Made by a program: the position numbers and the translations under genes. The notes under the pieces were generated by a model. The model worked only from the letters and a program-made list of their open reading frames with translations, was not told where the DNA came from and did not search any database. DNA of 64,000 bases from Streptomyces cyaneus (GTDB lineage: Bacteria > Actinomycetota > Actinomycetes > Streptomycetales > Streptomycetaceae). Positions 33,644 to 42,674 of the stretch are shown piece after piece. Location: the NCBI RefSeq assembly GCF_004028635.1, contig NZ_ML138678.1, positions 1,054,001 to 1,118,000 of the forward strand. Direction: 5' to 3'. Each line of letters begins with the position of its first letter. The first letter of the stretch is position 1.

Positions 33644-34282
33644 CTACAGGTTGGAGAAGTCCGGCCCCTTGGTGCGGGTGCGCTTGATCTCGTAGAAGCC
33701 CGGCACGGAGGCCACGGCGAGGGTGCCGTCCCAGAGCCTTGCGGCGTCCTCGCCCTTGGGGGCGGGGGTGACGACCGGGCCGAAGAACGCGATCTGCTCG
33801 CCGTCGGCGCCGGGGACGGCGATGACCGGGGTGCCGACCTCCTGGCCGACCTTGTCGATGCCCTCCTTGTGGGAGGCGCGCAGCTGCGGCTCGTAGGGGG
33901 TGCCGTCCCAGTGGTCCAGGAGGGAGTCCGGCAGGCCGACGTCCTTCAGGGCGGCGGCGACGGTCTCCTTGCCGGGGCCCTCTTCCTTGTTGTGGATGCG
34001 GGTGCCGAGCGCGGTGTAGAGGTCGCCGAGCACCTCGGCGCCGTGCTCCTCCTGTGCCGCGATGACGACCCGGACGGGACCCCACGCCTTGGTCTCCAGC
34101 AGCTCCCGGTACTGCTCGGGCAGTTCGTCGAGCTTGTCCTCGTTGAGGACGGCCAGGCTCATCAGATGCCAGCGGACCTCTATGTCGCGGACCTTCTCGA
34201 CCTCCAGCACCCAGCGCGAGGTCATCCAGGCCCAGGGGCACAGGGGGTCGAACCAGAAGTCGACGGGGGTCTTGTCCGACAT
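33644..34282 (-). CDS. DsbA-family oxidoreductase, Rv2466c-like
   Basis: A 212-residue thioredoxin-fold protein with no signal peptide, so cytosolic. The active-site region reads FWFDPLCPWAW (about 9-19): Cys15-Pro-Trp-Ala, where the mycobacterial Rv2466c has Cys-Pro-Trp-Cys (from memory). The second cysteine is therefore missing, suggesting a monothiol mechanism with mycothiol. GTPVIAVPGADG (about 151-162) supplies the cis-proline loop. The ATG at 34282 is used because GAGGAGAGAC precedes it. Divergent from pepN with a 137-bp gap, as in M. tuberculosis. Confidence 0.85.
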   Translation of the reverse strand: MSDKTPVDFWFDPLCPWAWMTSRWVLEVEKVRDIEVRWHLMSLAVLNEDKLDELPEQYRELLETKAWGPVRVVIAAQEEHGAEVLGDLYTALGTRIHNKEEGPGKETVAAALKDVGLPDSLLDHWDGTPYEPQLRASHKEGIDKVGQEVGTPVIAVPGADGEQIAFFGPVVTPAPKGEDAARLWDGTLAVASVPGFYEIKRTRTKGPDFSNL

Positions 34283-34419
34283 GTCTCTCCTCAAGGGGAA
34301 GCGTTTCCCCGGGGAACGTTCCTGGTCGGTCCGCCCATTCCCGCCTGCTGTGCGTCAGGTGCGCATGACAGGATCGGGGCTGTCCGCATACTGAACATCA
34401 ACTCAAGGGAGTGCTGCCC

Positions 34420-37014
34420 GTGCCCGGTGAGAATCTGTCCCGCGACGAGGCCCGGGAGCGGGCTGCCCTGCTGTCCGTCGACGGGTACGACGTGTCCCTC
34501 GATGTGCGCTCCGCGCTCGGCGACACAGACCCGGAGGGCGGGGCGCCGCGCACCTTCCGCTCGGTCACCACGATCCGCTTCCGCTGCGCCGAGCCCGGCG
34601 CGACCAGCTTCGCGGACCTGATCGCGCCGAGTGTGACCGCCGTCTCCCTCAACGGCAAGGACCTCGACCCGAGCGAGGTCTTCGACGGTGCGCGGATCGT
34701 CCTGGAGGACCTCGCCGCCGACAACGAGCTGATCGTCGACGCCCAGTGCGCCTACTCCCGCACCGGCGAGGGCCTGCACCGCTTCGTCGACCCCGAGGAC
34801 GGCGAGGTGTACCTGTACACCCAGTACGAGCCGGCCGACTCCCGCCGTGTCTTCGCGAACTTCGAGCAGCCGGACCTCAAGGCGCCGTTCCGCTTCGAGG
34901 TGCGGGCGCCCGAGGGGTGGACGGTGTGGAGCAACGGGGTGGGTGAACTCGCCGACGAGGTGTGGCGGTTCGCGGAGACCAAGCCGATCTCGACGTACAT
35001 CACCTGCGTCGTCGCCGGCCCGTACCACTACGTCACGGACTCCTACTCCCGCACGTTCGCCGACGGCACGACGCTTCAGATCCCTCTCGGTGCCATGTGC
35101 CGCAAGGGCCTGGCCCCCTACTTCGACGCCGACGACGTCTTCCTGGTGACCAAGCAGGGCCTGGACTTCTTCCACGACCACTTCGACTACCCGTACCCGT
35201 TCGGGAAGTACGACCAGGCGTTCGTGCCCGAGTACAACCTCGGCGCGATGGAGAACCCGGGCCTGGTGACCTTCCGGGAGGAGTTCATCTTCCGGGGGAA
35301 GGTGACGCGGGCGTCGTACGAGGGCCGGGCGAACGTCGTCCTGCACGAGATGGCGCACATGTGGTTCGGCGACCTGGTCACCATGGAGTGGTGGGACGAC
35401 CTGTGGCTGAAGGAGTCCTTCGCGGACTTCATGGGCACCTTCGCGAACGTGGGCGCGACCCGCTTCAAGGACGCCTGGATCACCTTCGCCAACCGTCGCA
35501 AGGCGTGGGCCTACCGCGCCGACCAGCTGCCCTCCACGCACCCCATCACGGCCGACATCCGCGACCTGCAGGACGCGAAGCTGAACTTCGACGGCATCAC
35601 CTACGCCAAGGGCGCTTCCGTGCTGAAGCAGCTCGTCGCGTACGTCGGCCAGGACGCGTTCCTGGCGGGTGCGCGGCGCTACTTCAAGCGGCACGCGTAC
35701 GGCAACACGCGCCTCGGCGATCTGCTGTCCGCGCTGGAGGAGACCAGTGGGCGGGACATGGGGGCGTGGGCGCGTTCCTGGCTCCAGACGGCGGGCGTGA
35801 ACTCGCTGACGCCGCAGGTGCTGCTGGACGCGGAGGGCCGGATCGACGAGCTGGCGGTGGTGCAGGAGGCCGCCGAGTCGCACCCCGAGCTGCGCCCGCA
35901 CCGGGTGGCGGTCGGCCTGTACCGGCGGGGTGAGGGCGGCGCGCTGGAGCGGTTCGCGCAGGCCGAGGTGGACGTCGACGGTCCCCGGACGGTCGTGGGG
36001 GAGCTGGCGGGCGCTCAGGCCCCGGAGCTGGTGCTGGTGAACGACGACGACCTGACGTACTGCAAGACCCGCTTCGACGAGACGTCCCTGGCCACGCTGC
36101 GGGAGCACCTGGGCTCGGTGACCGACCCGCTCGCCCGTGCCCTGTGCTGGTCGGCGCTGTGGAACATGACGCGGGACGCGCTGCTGCCGGCGCGGGAGTT
36201 CATCGAGCTGGTCCTGAAGTTCGCGGGGCGCGAGTCCGACATCGGTGTGCTGCAGATGCTGCACGCGTGGGCGAACTCGTCGCTGGTCCACTATGTGGCG
36301 CCGCAGTGGCGGCCGACCGGCGAACGGCTGCTCGCCGAGGGCGCGCTGCGGGAGCTGCGGGCCGCCGAGCCGGGCAGCGAGCAGCAGCTGGCGTGGGCGC
36401 GGTTCTTCGCGTCGGCGGCGTCGGGAGCGGAGGAGCTGGGACTGCTGCGGGATCTGCTGGAGGGCACGGAGAAGATCGAGGGCCTGGACGTCGACCAGGA
36501 GCTGCGCTGGGTGTTCCTGGGGCCGCTGGCCGAGCACGGGGTGGCGGACGAGTCGGTGCTGGCCGCCGAACTGGCCCGCGACGACACCGCCTCCGGCAAG
36601 CGCCACCAGGTGCGCTGCCTCGCCGCCCGGCCGTCGGCGGCGGTGAAGGCGCAGGCGTGGGCGCAGGTCGTCGAGTCCGACGCGCTGTCCAACGCGCTCG
36701 TCGAGGCGACCATCGCGGGCTTCGCCAAGCCGTCGCAGCGGGAGCTGCTCGCGCCGTACACCGACAAGTACTTCGCGGCGATCGAGCGGGTGTGGGCCGA
36801 GCGGTCGATCCAGATCGGCATGGACGTGGTCCGGGGTCTGTTCCCGGGGCTGCAGCAGTCGCAGGCCACGCTGGATGCGACGGACGCGTGGCTCGCGGCC
36901 CACGAGGACGCGGCGCCGGCGCTGCGGCGGCTGGTGCTGGAGGCGCGGGACGACCTGGCGCGGGGGCTGCGGGGGCAGGCGTGTGATGCGGCGGCGGCCG
37001 CGTCAACCGCATAA
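34420..37014 (+). CDS. pepN: Aminopeptidase N, M1 zinc metallopeptidase
   Basis: An 864-residue cytosolic aminopeptidase releasing N-terminal amino acids from peptides. The substrate-binding motif GAMENPG lies at about 276-282, and the zinc site HEMAH (309-313) with Glu 19 residues on (LWLKE) follows. A C-terminal ERAP1-like helical domain fills 520-860. The GTG at 34420 is used: AAGGGA is 10 bp upstream of it but only 1 bp from the GTG at 34411, and the start VPGENLSRDEA mirrors that of the second pepN (VPGTNLTREEA). A strong terminator follows. The window holds two pepN genes on the same strand. Confidence 0.95.
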   Translation: MPGENLSRDEARERAALLSVDGYDVSLDVRSALGDTDPEGGAPRTFRSVTTIRFRCAEPGATSFADLIAPSVTAVSLNGKDLDPSEVFDGARIVLEDLAADNELIVDAQCAYSRTGEGLHRFVDPEDGEVYLYTQYEPADSRRVFANFEQPDLKAPFRFEVRAPEGWTVWSNGVGELADEVWRFAETKPISTYITCVVAGPYHYVTDSYSRTFADGTTLQIPLGAMCRKGLAPYFDADDVFLVTKQGLDFFHDHFDYPYPFGKYDQAFVPEYNLGAMENPGLVTFREEFIFRGKVTRASYEGRANVVLHEMAHMWFGDLVTMEWWDDLWLKESFADFMGTFANVGATRFKDAWITFANRRKAWAYRADQLPSTHPITADIRDLQDAKLNFDGITYAKGASVLKQLVAYVGQDAFLAGARRYFKRHAYGNTRLGDLLSALEETSGRDMGAWARSWLQTAGVNSLTPQVLLDAEGRIDELAVVQEAAESHPELRPHRVAVGLYRRGEGGALERFAQAEVDVDGPRTVVGELAGAQAPELVLVNDDDLTYCKTRFDETSLATLREHLGSVTDPLARALCWSALWNMTRDALLPAREFIELVLKFAGRESDIGVLQMLHAWANSSLVHYVAPQWRPTGERLLAEGALRELRAAEPGSEQQLAWARFFASAASGAEELGLLRDLLEGTEKIEGLDVDQELRWVFLGPLAEHGVADESVLAAELARDDTASGKRHQVRCLAARPSAAVKAQAWAQVVESDALSNALVEATIAGFAKPSQRELLAPYTDKYFAAIERVWAERSIQIGMDVVRGLFPGLQQSQATLDATDAWLAAHEDAAPALRRLVLEARDDLARGLRGQACDAAAAASTA

Positions 37015-37076
37015 GACCTTTGGCCAACGATCACGGCCCTCCGTGACCGTTACGGAATTCAGGCAATAGCAGCCGT

Positions 37077-37112
37077 AACCCCTGGTCCAACCCGAACGGA
37101 CCAGGGGTTTTC
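37077..37112. terminator. Intrinsic terminator after the first pepN
   Basis: AACCCCTGGTCC (37077-37088) and GGACCAGGGGTT (37098-37109) form a perfect 12-bp stem around 9 nt, followed by a short T-run. Confidence 0.95.
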
Positions 37113-37223
37113 CGTGCCTACTCGGCATCCGAACACCCGTCCTTTAGTGCCGGGTTGTCCGTATTTGTCGACGGGCGTGTAACAGCGGTTAAAGGGCGGA
37201 CGGGACGCGGGAACCTCCCGGTC

Positions 37224-38282
37224 ATGAACCACAACACCCCGCTCCCCCCGGCCTCCCCCCGCCCCCTGCGCCACCTCTCCGAGGTGCACCGCCGTGTCAT
37301 GACGACCGCACAGCTGAAGTCGCACGGCATCTCGCCCGCCGAGATGAACGAGCAGTGCCGCGCCGGCGGCCCCTGGCAGCAATTCCTCCCCGGCGTCTTC
37401 CTGCTCCACCCCGGCCCGCCGACCAGCGAGGAGCGCCTGCACGCGGTGCTGATGTACGCGGCGCGGGAACGGTCGCCGGGAGTGCCGTCCCAGCCGAACG
37501 CCGGCGAGGGACACTCCCCTGCCTACCCCGACGCGATGATCACGGGCCTCGCGGCGCTGACCCTGCACGGCTTCTCGGCCACGCCGCCGCTCACCGCGCT
37601 GGACCAGATCGACGTCCTGGTCCCCCGTATGCGCCGGCTGCGCTCCACGGGCTGCGCCCGCATCCTGCGCACCCCCGCGCTGCCCACCCCCCAGCAGGTG
37701 ACGGGCCTCCCGGTGGCCCCAGTGCCGCGCGCCTTGGCCGACGCGGTGGCCGAACTGACGGACGCGAGCGCCGTACGCCGGCTGCTGACCGAAGCCGTCC
37801 GCGGCGGCCACTGCGAACCGGCGTCGGTGGTGCGGGAGTTGAACCAGGCGAAGCTCCTGTCCCGCCCGCACGTGGTGGACGCGGTGGACTCCCTGCTCGC
37901 CGAGGGCCGCGCGATCGCGGAGGACCGTCTGTACGAGATGGTCCACGTCCACGGCCTGCCCGACCCCGTCTGGAACGTCGACCTGCGCCTGCCCGGCGGC
38001 CCCCACCTCGGCGGCCTGGACGCCTACTGGCCGGAGCAGGCGGTGGCGGTGGAGCTGGACACCCGCGCGCCCCGCCAAGGCCATCGGCAGGACGACGACG
38101 CCCTGTGGTCGGAGTACGCCCGCAAGCGCGAACACCTGGAGCGCCTGGGCATCACGGTCGTGTACATCACCCCGAAGAAGCTGCGGGACGCCCTGGAGCA
38201 GCAGGCCGCGGTGGTCCGTACGGCCCTGATGGCGGCGGCGGACCGGGATCCGGCCGCGTATGTCGTGGTGCTGCCCCGGTAG
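37224..38282 (+). CDS. AbiEi-like DNA-binding/unknown protein with DUF559-like C-terminus
   Basis: A 352-residue protein, starting at the ATG at 37224; a longer ORF begins at 37155 but its extra N-terminus is not protein-like. Residues 15-60 (MTTAQLKSHGISPAEMNEQC...) resemble the winged-helix N-terminus of type IV AbiEi antitoxins. The last 110 residues (NVDLRLPGGPHLGGLDAYWPEQAVAVELDT) look like the small PD-(D/E)xK-type DUF559 fold, with an E-x-D-like centre. Proteins of this layout are common single genes in Streptomyces; no AbiEii toxin is adjacent. Function unknown. Confidence 0.7.
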   Translation: MNHNTPLPPASPRPLRHLSEVHRRVMTTAQLKSHGISPAEMNEQCRAGGPWQQFLPGVFLLHPGPPTSEERLHAVLMYAARERSPGVPSQPNAGEGHSPAYPDAMITGLAALTLHGFSATPPLTALDQIDVLVPRMRRLRSTGCARILRTPALPTPQQVTGLPVAPVPRALADAVAELTDASAVRRLLTEAVRGGHCEPASVVRELNQAKLLSRPHVVDAVDSLLAEGRAIAEDRLYEMVHVHGLPDPVWNVDLRLPGGPHLGGLDAYWPEQAVAVELDTRAPRQGHRQDDDALWSEYARKREHLERLGITVVYITPKKLRDALEQQAAVVRTALMAAADRDPAAYVVVLPR

Positions 38283-38317
38283 TGACGGACCGGGAAGGCA
38301 GCGCCAGGAGGGGAGAG

Positions 38318-38347
38318 GAGGGGCCGCCGGGTCGTCGGCGGCCCCTC
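38318..38347. terminator. Bidirectional terminator hairpin
   Basis: GAGGGGCCGCC (38318-38328) pairs with GGCGGCCCCTC (38337-38347) around 8 nt, between the converging AbiEi-like gene and the small leftward gene. Confidence 0.88.
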
Positions 38348-38362
38348 TTCGTGTCGGCGCTG

Positions 38363-38590
38363 TCAGGCGGCCGGACAGTCGATGGCGACGGCCCGGCGGG
38401 CTCCCGCGGTCCGGGCGAAGTGGGTGCGCAGCCGGTGCCACGCGGTCCGGCCCCGCCGGGTGTCGTCCGGCACGACCGGTGCGTCCGGCAGGGCCGACAG
38501 GGCACCGGCCCTGATCTGCCAGTCCTCGAACACGCCGCGGAACACCTGGTGTTGCTCCTGGAGCGGCACCGAGCGCCTCACTGCAGCCAC
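38363..38590 (-). CDS. Small protein of unknown function, divergent from mocR
   Basis: A 75-residue reading frame from a GTG at 38590, behind the near-perfect site AAGGAGG five bases away. The ORF can be extended upstream but the extension covers this site. It is basic, has few hydrophobic stretches and contains WHRLRTHFARTAG; I recognise no family. It lies divergent from the MocR-type gene with a short gap, which suggests it could be the regulated partner. Reality rests on the strong ribosome-binding site and its position between terminator and promoter. Confidence 0.5.
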   Translation of the reverse strand: MAAVRRSVPLQEQHQVFRGVFEDWQIRAGALSALPDAPVVPDDTRRGRTAWHRLRTHFARTAGARRAVAIDCPAA

Positions 38591-38668
38591 GACGGCCTCC
38601 TTCACATCCACGCACTCGTCGATGGATCGAAGGTAACGAGGAATGGCTCGCTGATACCGTCCAATGGC

Positions 38669-40090
38669 ATGCGGGAATCACAGACCAATCTGGCGGGCGA
38701 TCTGCTGCTGCACCTGGGACGGCCCGGCGAGGGACCGCTGCACGAGCGGGTGAAGCGGGCGCTGCGTACGGCGATCAGGGACGGGCGCATCGAGGTCGGC
38801 ACCGCTCTGCCGCCGAGCCGGCAGCTCGCCTCCGATCTGGGCTGTTCGCGCTGGGCGGTCACGGAGGCGTACAGCCAGCTGGTCGCCGAGGGATATCTGG
38901 AGGCGCAGACCGGCTCCGCCACCCGGGTGCGCTGGACGAACGACGCGGACGCCGCCGCCGGGCGCCGCGCACCGCGCCGGGCTCCCGAGGCGCGCTTCGA
39001 CCTCGGACCGGGTCTGCCGGACCTGCGCGCGTTTCCGCGCCGCCGGTGGGCCGAGGCGGTACGGGCGGAGGTGACCACCACGGCGTTCACGGAGTTCGGA
39101 TACCCGCCGGCCGGCGGTCACCCCCGGCTCAGGCGGCTGCTCGCCGAGTATCTGGGCCGCTCCCGCGGTGTCTTGGCGACCCCGGAGGACGTGACGGTGT
39201 GCACGAGCGTGACCGACGGGGTACGGCGCCTGTGCCACGCCCTGCGCGCCGAGGGCATCACCGCGGTCGGTTGTGAGGAGCCGGGCTGGACGCGGCTGCG
39301 CGACGTGATCCGCGCCGCGGGTCTGGACCCGGTGCCCGTGCGCACGGACGGCGGGGGTCTGCGCGTCGCCGACCTCGCCGGACACGGCGGCCTGCGGGCC
39401 GTACTGACCAGCCCTGCGCACCAGTTCCCGCTGGGCAGCGTGCTCGCCCCCGAGCGGCGCGCCGCCCTGCTGCAGTGGGCTCGCCAGGTGGACGGTGTCG
39501 TACTGGAGGACGACTACGACGCGGAGTTCCGCTACGACCGTCGTCCGGTCGCGGCCCTGCAGGGCATGGACCCGTCTCGCGTCGTCCTGTTCAAGTCGCT
39601 CAGCAAGATACTGTCCCCGGCGCTCGGCATCGGGTGGATCGTGGCACCGCCCCGCTGGACCCGGCACCTGCACCGGTCCGACCAGACGGCGACCCAGCCG
39701 CCGACTCTCGACCAGCTGGCCTTCGCCACGCTGCTGGAGTCGGGCGCGTACGACCGTCACCTGCGCGCCTGCCGGAAGCGGTACCGCGACCGGCGCGACG
39801 CGCTCGTGCGGGCCCTCGCCGACGAGTTGCCCGGCGCGCCGGTCTCCGGCATCGCCGCCGGGCTCCATCTCATTCTCCGGCTGCCTGCCGACGTGGACAC
39901 CGCCGCCGTGGTCCGGGCGGCGGGCGCCCGGTCGTTGCGCATCGCCGACCTCGCGGCTTGTCACGCCACCGAGGACCACGCCGATCACGGCCTGGTCCTC
40001 GGGTACGGGAATCTCGCGGACGGGGCGGTGGAGGAAGCCGTACGGCATCTTCGCGAGGCGATCGACGAGTGCGGGGGGCTCCGCCGGTGA
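38669..40090 (+). CDS. MocR-type regulator (GntR domain fused to PLP aminotransferase fold)
   Basis: A 473-residue protein. The GntR winged helix lies at about 22-95 (LKRALRTAIRDGRIEVGTALPPSRQLASDLGCSRWAVTEAYSQL split by 20-residue motifs). The aminotransferase-like domain fills 110-470; the PLP-binding Lys is in FKSLSKILSPALGIGW (Lys near 318), and EDDYDAEFRYDRRPVAALQ precedes it. MocR proteins use PLP as a sensor to control vitamin B6, taurine or amino-acid genes. The target is unknown; the divergent small gene is the nearest candidate. An ATG at 38669 with no strong site; reading frames further upstream are shadows. Confidence 0.9.
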   Translation: MRESQTNLAGDLLLHLGRPGEGPLHERVKRALRTAIRDGRIEVGTALPPSRQLASDLGCSRWAVTEAYSQLVAEGYLEAQTGSATRVRWTNDADAAAGRRAPRRAPEARFDLGPGLPDLRAFPRRRWAEAVRAEVTTTAFTEFGYPPAGGHPRLRRLLAEYLGRSRGVLATPEDVTVCTSVTDGVRRLCHALRAEGITAVGCEEPGWTRLRDVIRAAGLDPVPVRTDGGGLRVADLAGHGGLRAVLTSPAHQFPLGSVLAPERRAALLQWARQVDGVVLEDDYDAEFRYDRRPVAALQGMDPSRVVLFKSLSKILSPALGIGWIVAPPRWTRHLHRSDQTATQPPTLDQLAFATLLESGAYDRHLRACRKRYRDRRDALVRALADELPGAPVSGIAAGLHLILRLPADVDTAAVVRAAGARSLRIADLAACHATEDHADHGLVLGYGNLADGAVEEAVRHLREAIDECGGLRR

Positions 40091-40106
40091 TTCAGCCCCG
40101 CGCCCC

Positions 40107-41318
40107 TCAGGGCGTTCGGCCGGCCGTCGGTACAGCGGTGTGCAGACGGTCCATGAGGGCCGCGTAGGAGGCGATCATGCGGGTGCGGCTGAAGAGTTCG
40201 CGGCTCGCCGCCAGGGCCGGGGCGTACGCGGCGCGGTCGGTCACCGCGGCCGTCCAGGCGGCGGCGATCGTGTCGGGGTCCGGTGCCGTGACGATGCCGC
40301 GGCCGGCCACGATCGCCGCGCTGTCGCCGACGTCGGTGGTCACGGGTACGGCCCCGCACATCATGCCCTCGATCAGGCACAGGGGCGCCGCCTCGCCCCA
40401 GGTCGAGGTGAGGGCGACCACGTCGGCACCGGCGTAGACGGTCTCCATGTCGCGGCGGACGCCGAGCAGGTGCAGTCGGCGCCGGTCGGGTCCGAGCGCG
40501 GCCGCGATGTCGGCGTCGAGCGCCGGGTTGGCCGCGGTCATGCCGGCGCCGCACATCAGGACGTGACCGTTCGGGGTGCGGCGCAGCCACGCCGCGGCGG
40601 CGCGGAGGAAGAGCGGGACGTTCTTCATCGCGTCGTAGCGGGCGGCGTAGACCACCACCGGCGCCGGGTGCTCGATGCCGAGGTCCGTGCGCAGGGCCAG
40701 CCGCCGGGCCGGGTCGGGGCGGAAGCGGAGCAGGTCCACGCCGTTCGGGATCACGTGCAGCAGGTCGGACGGTATGCCGGCCGCCTCGTACGCGGCCCGT
40801 GTCGACTCGGCGCAGCAGACGCAGGCGGCCACCGTGCCGTCGGCGATGGCGGCCTTGAGGTCGGCCAGGGACGAGCCCTGGTTCTCCGGGTCCGAGCGGT
40901 GCAGGCAGACCACGACCGGGCGGCGCGGCAGGCCCGCCTGGTTCAGCAGGGCGAGGGGCTGTTCCTTCAGGGAGAGGATGACGTCGGCCCCGGCCATGGC
41001 CCGCGCGGTCTCGGCCAGCTCCGGCCCGGTGAATATGGCCGGATCACCACTTGCGGGAAGGACCCGGCCCAGTGAGGTGACGCCCACCCCGGTCGCCGTC
41101 AGCGACCGGTAGCAGGCGTCGTCCTCCATGCGCTGGCGGGTCGCCTCCCGGTGCACCTCGCCGTGAATGCTCAGCACGCGGTGGTGCTGGCCGCCCTCCA
41201 TGAGCCCCAGCACCACGTCGCTGTGCACGATCCTGGCCCCGCCGGAGAAGAAACCGTCGTAGACCGACAGCACACGCAGTCCGTTTTCCGCGCGCACATG
41301 ATCACCCGCCTTGCACAC
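40107..41318 (-). CDS. Glycosyltransferase family 4 (GT-B fold)
   Basis: A 403-residue transferase. The GT4 signature EGMMCGAVPVTTDVGDSAAIV with the Glu-x7-Glu-type donor-binding residues lies near 335-355 (AAPLCLIEGMMCG). VIPNGVDLLRFRP (about 203-215) and VVYAARYDAMKNVPLF (about 236-251) are typical of the family. It uses an NDP-sugar to glycosylate an unknown acceptor. The given start (ATG 41318) is uncertain; a GTG at 41297 has the better site (AAGGCGGG). No polysaccharide or secondary-metabolite cluster surrounds it. Confidence 0.85.
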   Translation of the reverse strand: MCKAGDHVRAENGLRVLSVYDGFFSGGARIVHSDVVLGLMEGGQHHRVLSIHGEVHREATRQRMEDDACYRSLTATGVGVTSLGRVLPASGDPAIFTGPELAETARAMAGADVILSLKEQPLALLNQAGLPRRPVVVCLHRSDPENQGSSLADLKAAIADGTVAACVCCAESTRAAYEAAGIPSDLLHVIPNGVDLLRFRPDPARRLALRTDLGIEHPAPVVVYAARYDAMKNVPLFLRAAAAWLRRTPNGHVLMCGAGMTAANPALDADIAAALGPDRRRLHLLGVRRDMETVYAGADVVALTSTWGEAAPLCLIEGMMCGAVPVTTDVGDSAAIVAGRGIVTAPDPDTIAAAWTAAVTDRAAYAPALAASRELFSRTRMIASYAALMDRLHTAVPTAGRTP

Positions 41319-41346
41319 ATATCAAGCCATCCCCGTGAAGTCCGGG

Positions 41347-42573
41347 TTAGCCGATATGAGGCGGTACGGACATTACATCCGAATTAACGCGGTGCTTCGT
41401 CTCCGTGTCCGCTCGATTGCCGGCCCTCACCGGCTCCTTTCCGCAGAACTCGGCCTCGATCACCGCGGCCGTGTCGCCCGACCAGTCCCCGTTGAAGTTG
41501 AAGGCGAGGGAACGGCGGCCGTCCTTCGTCGTGATCGCCTCGGATATGGAGCCGTGGATGCCGCCACCGTGGCCCCAGACGGTGACGCCGCAGCTCAGCG
41601 TGGCCTTCATCAGGCCGAGCCCGTAGCCGTTGCCCTCGTCCAGGGGGACCGTCGTGGTCATCTCGGTCAATTGCTCGCGCGGGAGGAGCTTGCCCCGCAG
41701 GAGCGCCGCGTAGAAGCGGTTGAGGTCGCTCGAGTCGGAGATCATCTCGCCGGCCGCGTAGGCGATGGACGGGTTGATCTTCGTGACGTCGTACGTCGGG
41801 CCCGTCGCCGTCTCGGCCAGCTTGGAGTACGCAAGGCTGCTGGGCTGCGGCACCGTCACCCGCGTGCCGGGGACCGACGTGGCGGTCAGGTGCAGCGGCT
41901 TGATGATGCGCTCGCGGATCGCGTCGCCGTACGGGCGGCCCGTGGCCTTCTCGATCACCATTCCGGCGAGCACGAAGTTGGTGTTGGAGTAGTTCCAGGA
42001 CGTCCCCGGCTCGAAGTCCGGCTTGTGGGTCATGGCGAGCGCGACGAGTTCGCCGGGCTTCTTGGTGTCGTAGCGGTGCTCGAAGAAGCCGTCCTTCAGG
42101 AAGTACGTACGGCCGAAGTCCTCGTCCGCCGTGTAGTTGAAGATGCCGCTGGTGTGGTTGAGAAGCTGACGGAGGGTGATCCGGCTGCCGTCGTGGCCGT
42201 TGCCCCGGACCACTCCCGGCAGCCACTCCTCCACCGTGTCGTCCAGCGACAGCCGCCCCTCCGCCTCCAACTGGAGCAGCACGGTGGCCACGAAGGTCTT
42301 GGTGATGCTGCCCACGCGATAGCGGTCCTGCGCCGAACGCGGTTTCCCGCTCTTGAGGTCGCCGACGCCCTCCGTGGCCGACCATTCGCCTCGGCCGTCC
42401 TTCGCGGTCGCCGTCACGCCGGGGACGCCGGCGTCGACCGCGGCCTCGATGGCTTTGCGGGTCGCGTCGTGGCGGGACGTGTCGGGTGCGGCCACCGCGG
42501 GTGCGGCGAGGGCCACGGACAGCGCCACCGCCGTCGCCGCCACCAGGCTCATGCGTGTCGTACGTACGCTCAT
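41347..42573 (-). CDS. Secreted serine hydrolase (beta-lactamase / D,D-carboxypeptidase-like)
   Basis: A 408-residue protein with a signal peptide (VAATAVALSVALAAPAVAA, about 10-28, cleavage at AVA-AP). The SxxK motif is SITKT (Ser about 77, Lys about 80), the YxN motif is YSN (NYSNTNF, about 187-193), and the HxG motif is HGGGIHG near 335. This is the class C-like serine hydrolase group, related to the Streptomyces R61 D,D-peptidase; activity may be D-Ala-D-Ala carboxypeptidase or esterase. The ATG at 42573 follows GGGGGAGAG. It sits 101 bp downstream of the phosphoesterase gene on the same strand and may be cotranscribed. Confidence 0.9.
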   Translation of the reverse strand: MSVRTTRMSLVAATAVALSVALAAPAVAAPDTSRHDATRKAIEAAVDAGVPGVTATAKDGRGEWSATEGVGDLKSGKPRSAQDRYRVGSITKTFVATVLLQLEAEGRLSLDDTVEEWLPGVVRGNGHDGSRITLRQLLNHTSGIFNYTADEDFGRTYFLKDGFFEHRYDTKKPGELVALAMTHKPDFEPGTSWNYSNTNFVLAGMVIEKATGRPYGDAIRERIIKPLHLTATSVPGTRVTVPQPSSLAYSKLAETATGPTYDVTKINPSIAYAAGEMISDSSDLNRFYAALLRGKLLPREQLTEMTTTVPLDEGNGYGLGLMKATLSCGVTVWGHGGGIHGSISEAITTKDGRRSLAFNFNGDWSGDTAAVIEAEFCGKEPVRAGNRADTETKHRVNSDVMSVPPHIG

Positions 42574-42674
42574 GTCTCTCCCCCTTGTCCTCCGCTCACG
42601 TCGAGCGGCGTCGGGGGAAGAGACCCGGGCCGGTGCTGCGAAGGTTGAAGAGGGATACGGGAGTTGAGCGTGTT

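Noticed and set aside
34291..36903. An 870-codon minus-strand frame opposite the first pepN
   Set aside because: Shadow frame; the zinc motif and exopeptidase motif are on the plus strand.
37224..38282. Complete type IV toxin-antitoxin system
   Set aside because: Only an AbiEi-like N-terminus is visible; no nucleotidyltransferase toxin gene is next to it.
37355..38668. Long upstream extension of the MocR reading frame
   Set aside because: The extension runs through the AbiEi-like gene and a terminator; the ATG at 38669 starts the recognised GntR domain.
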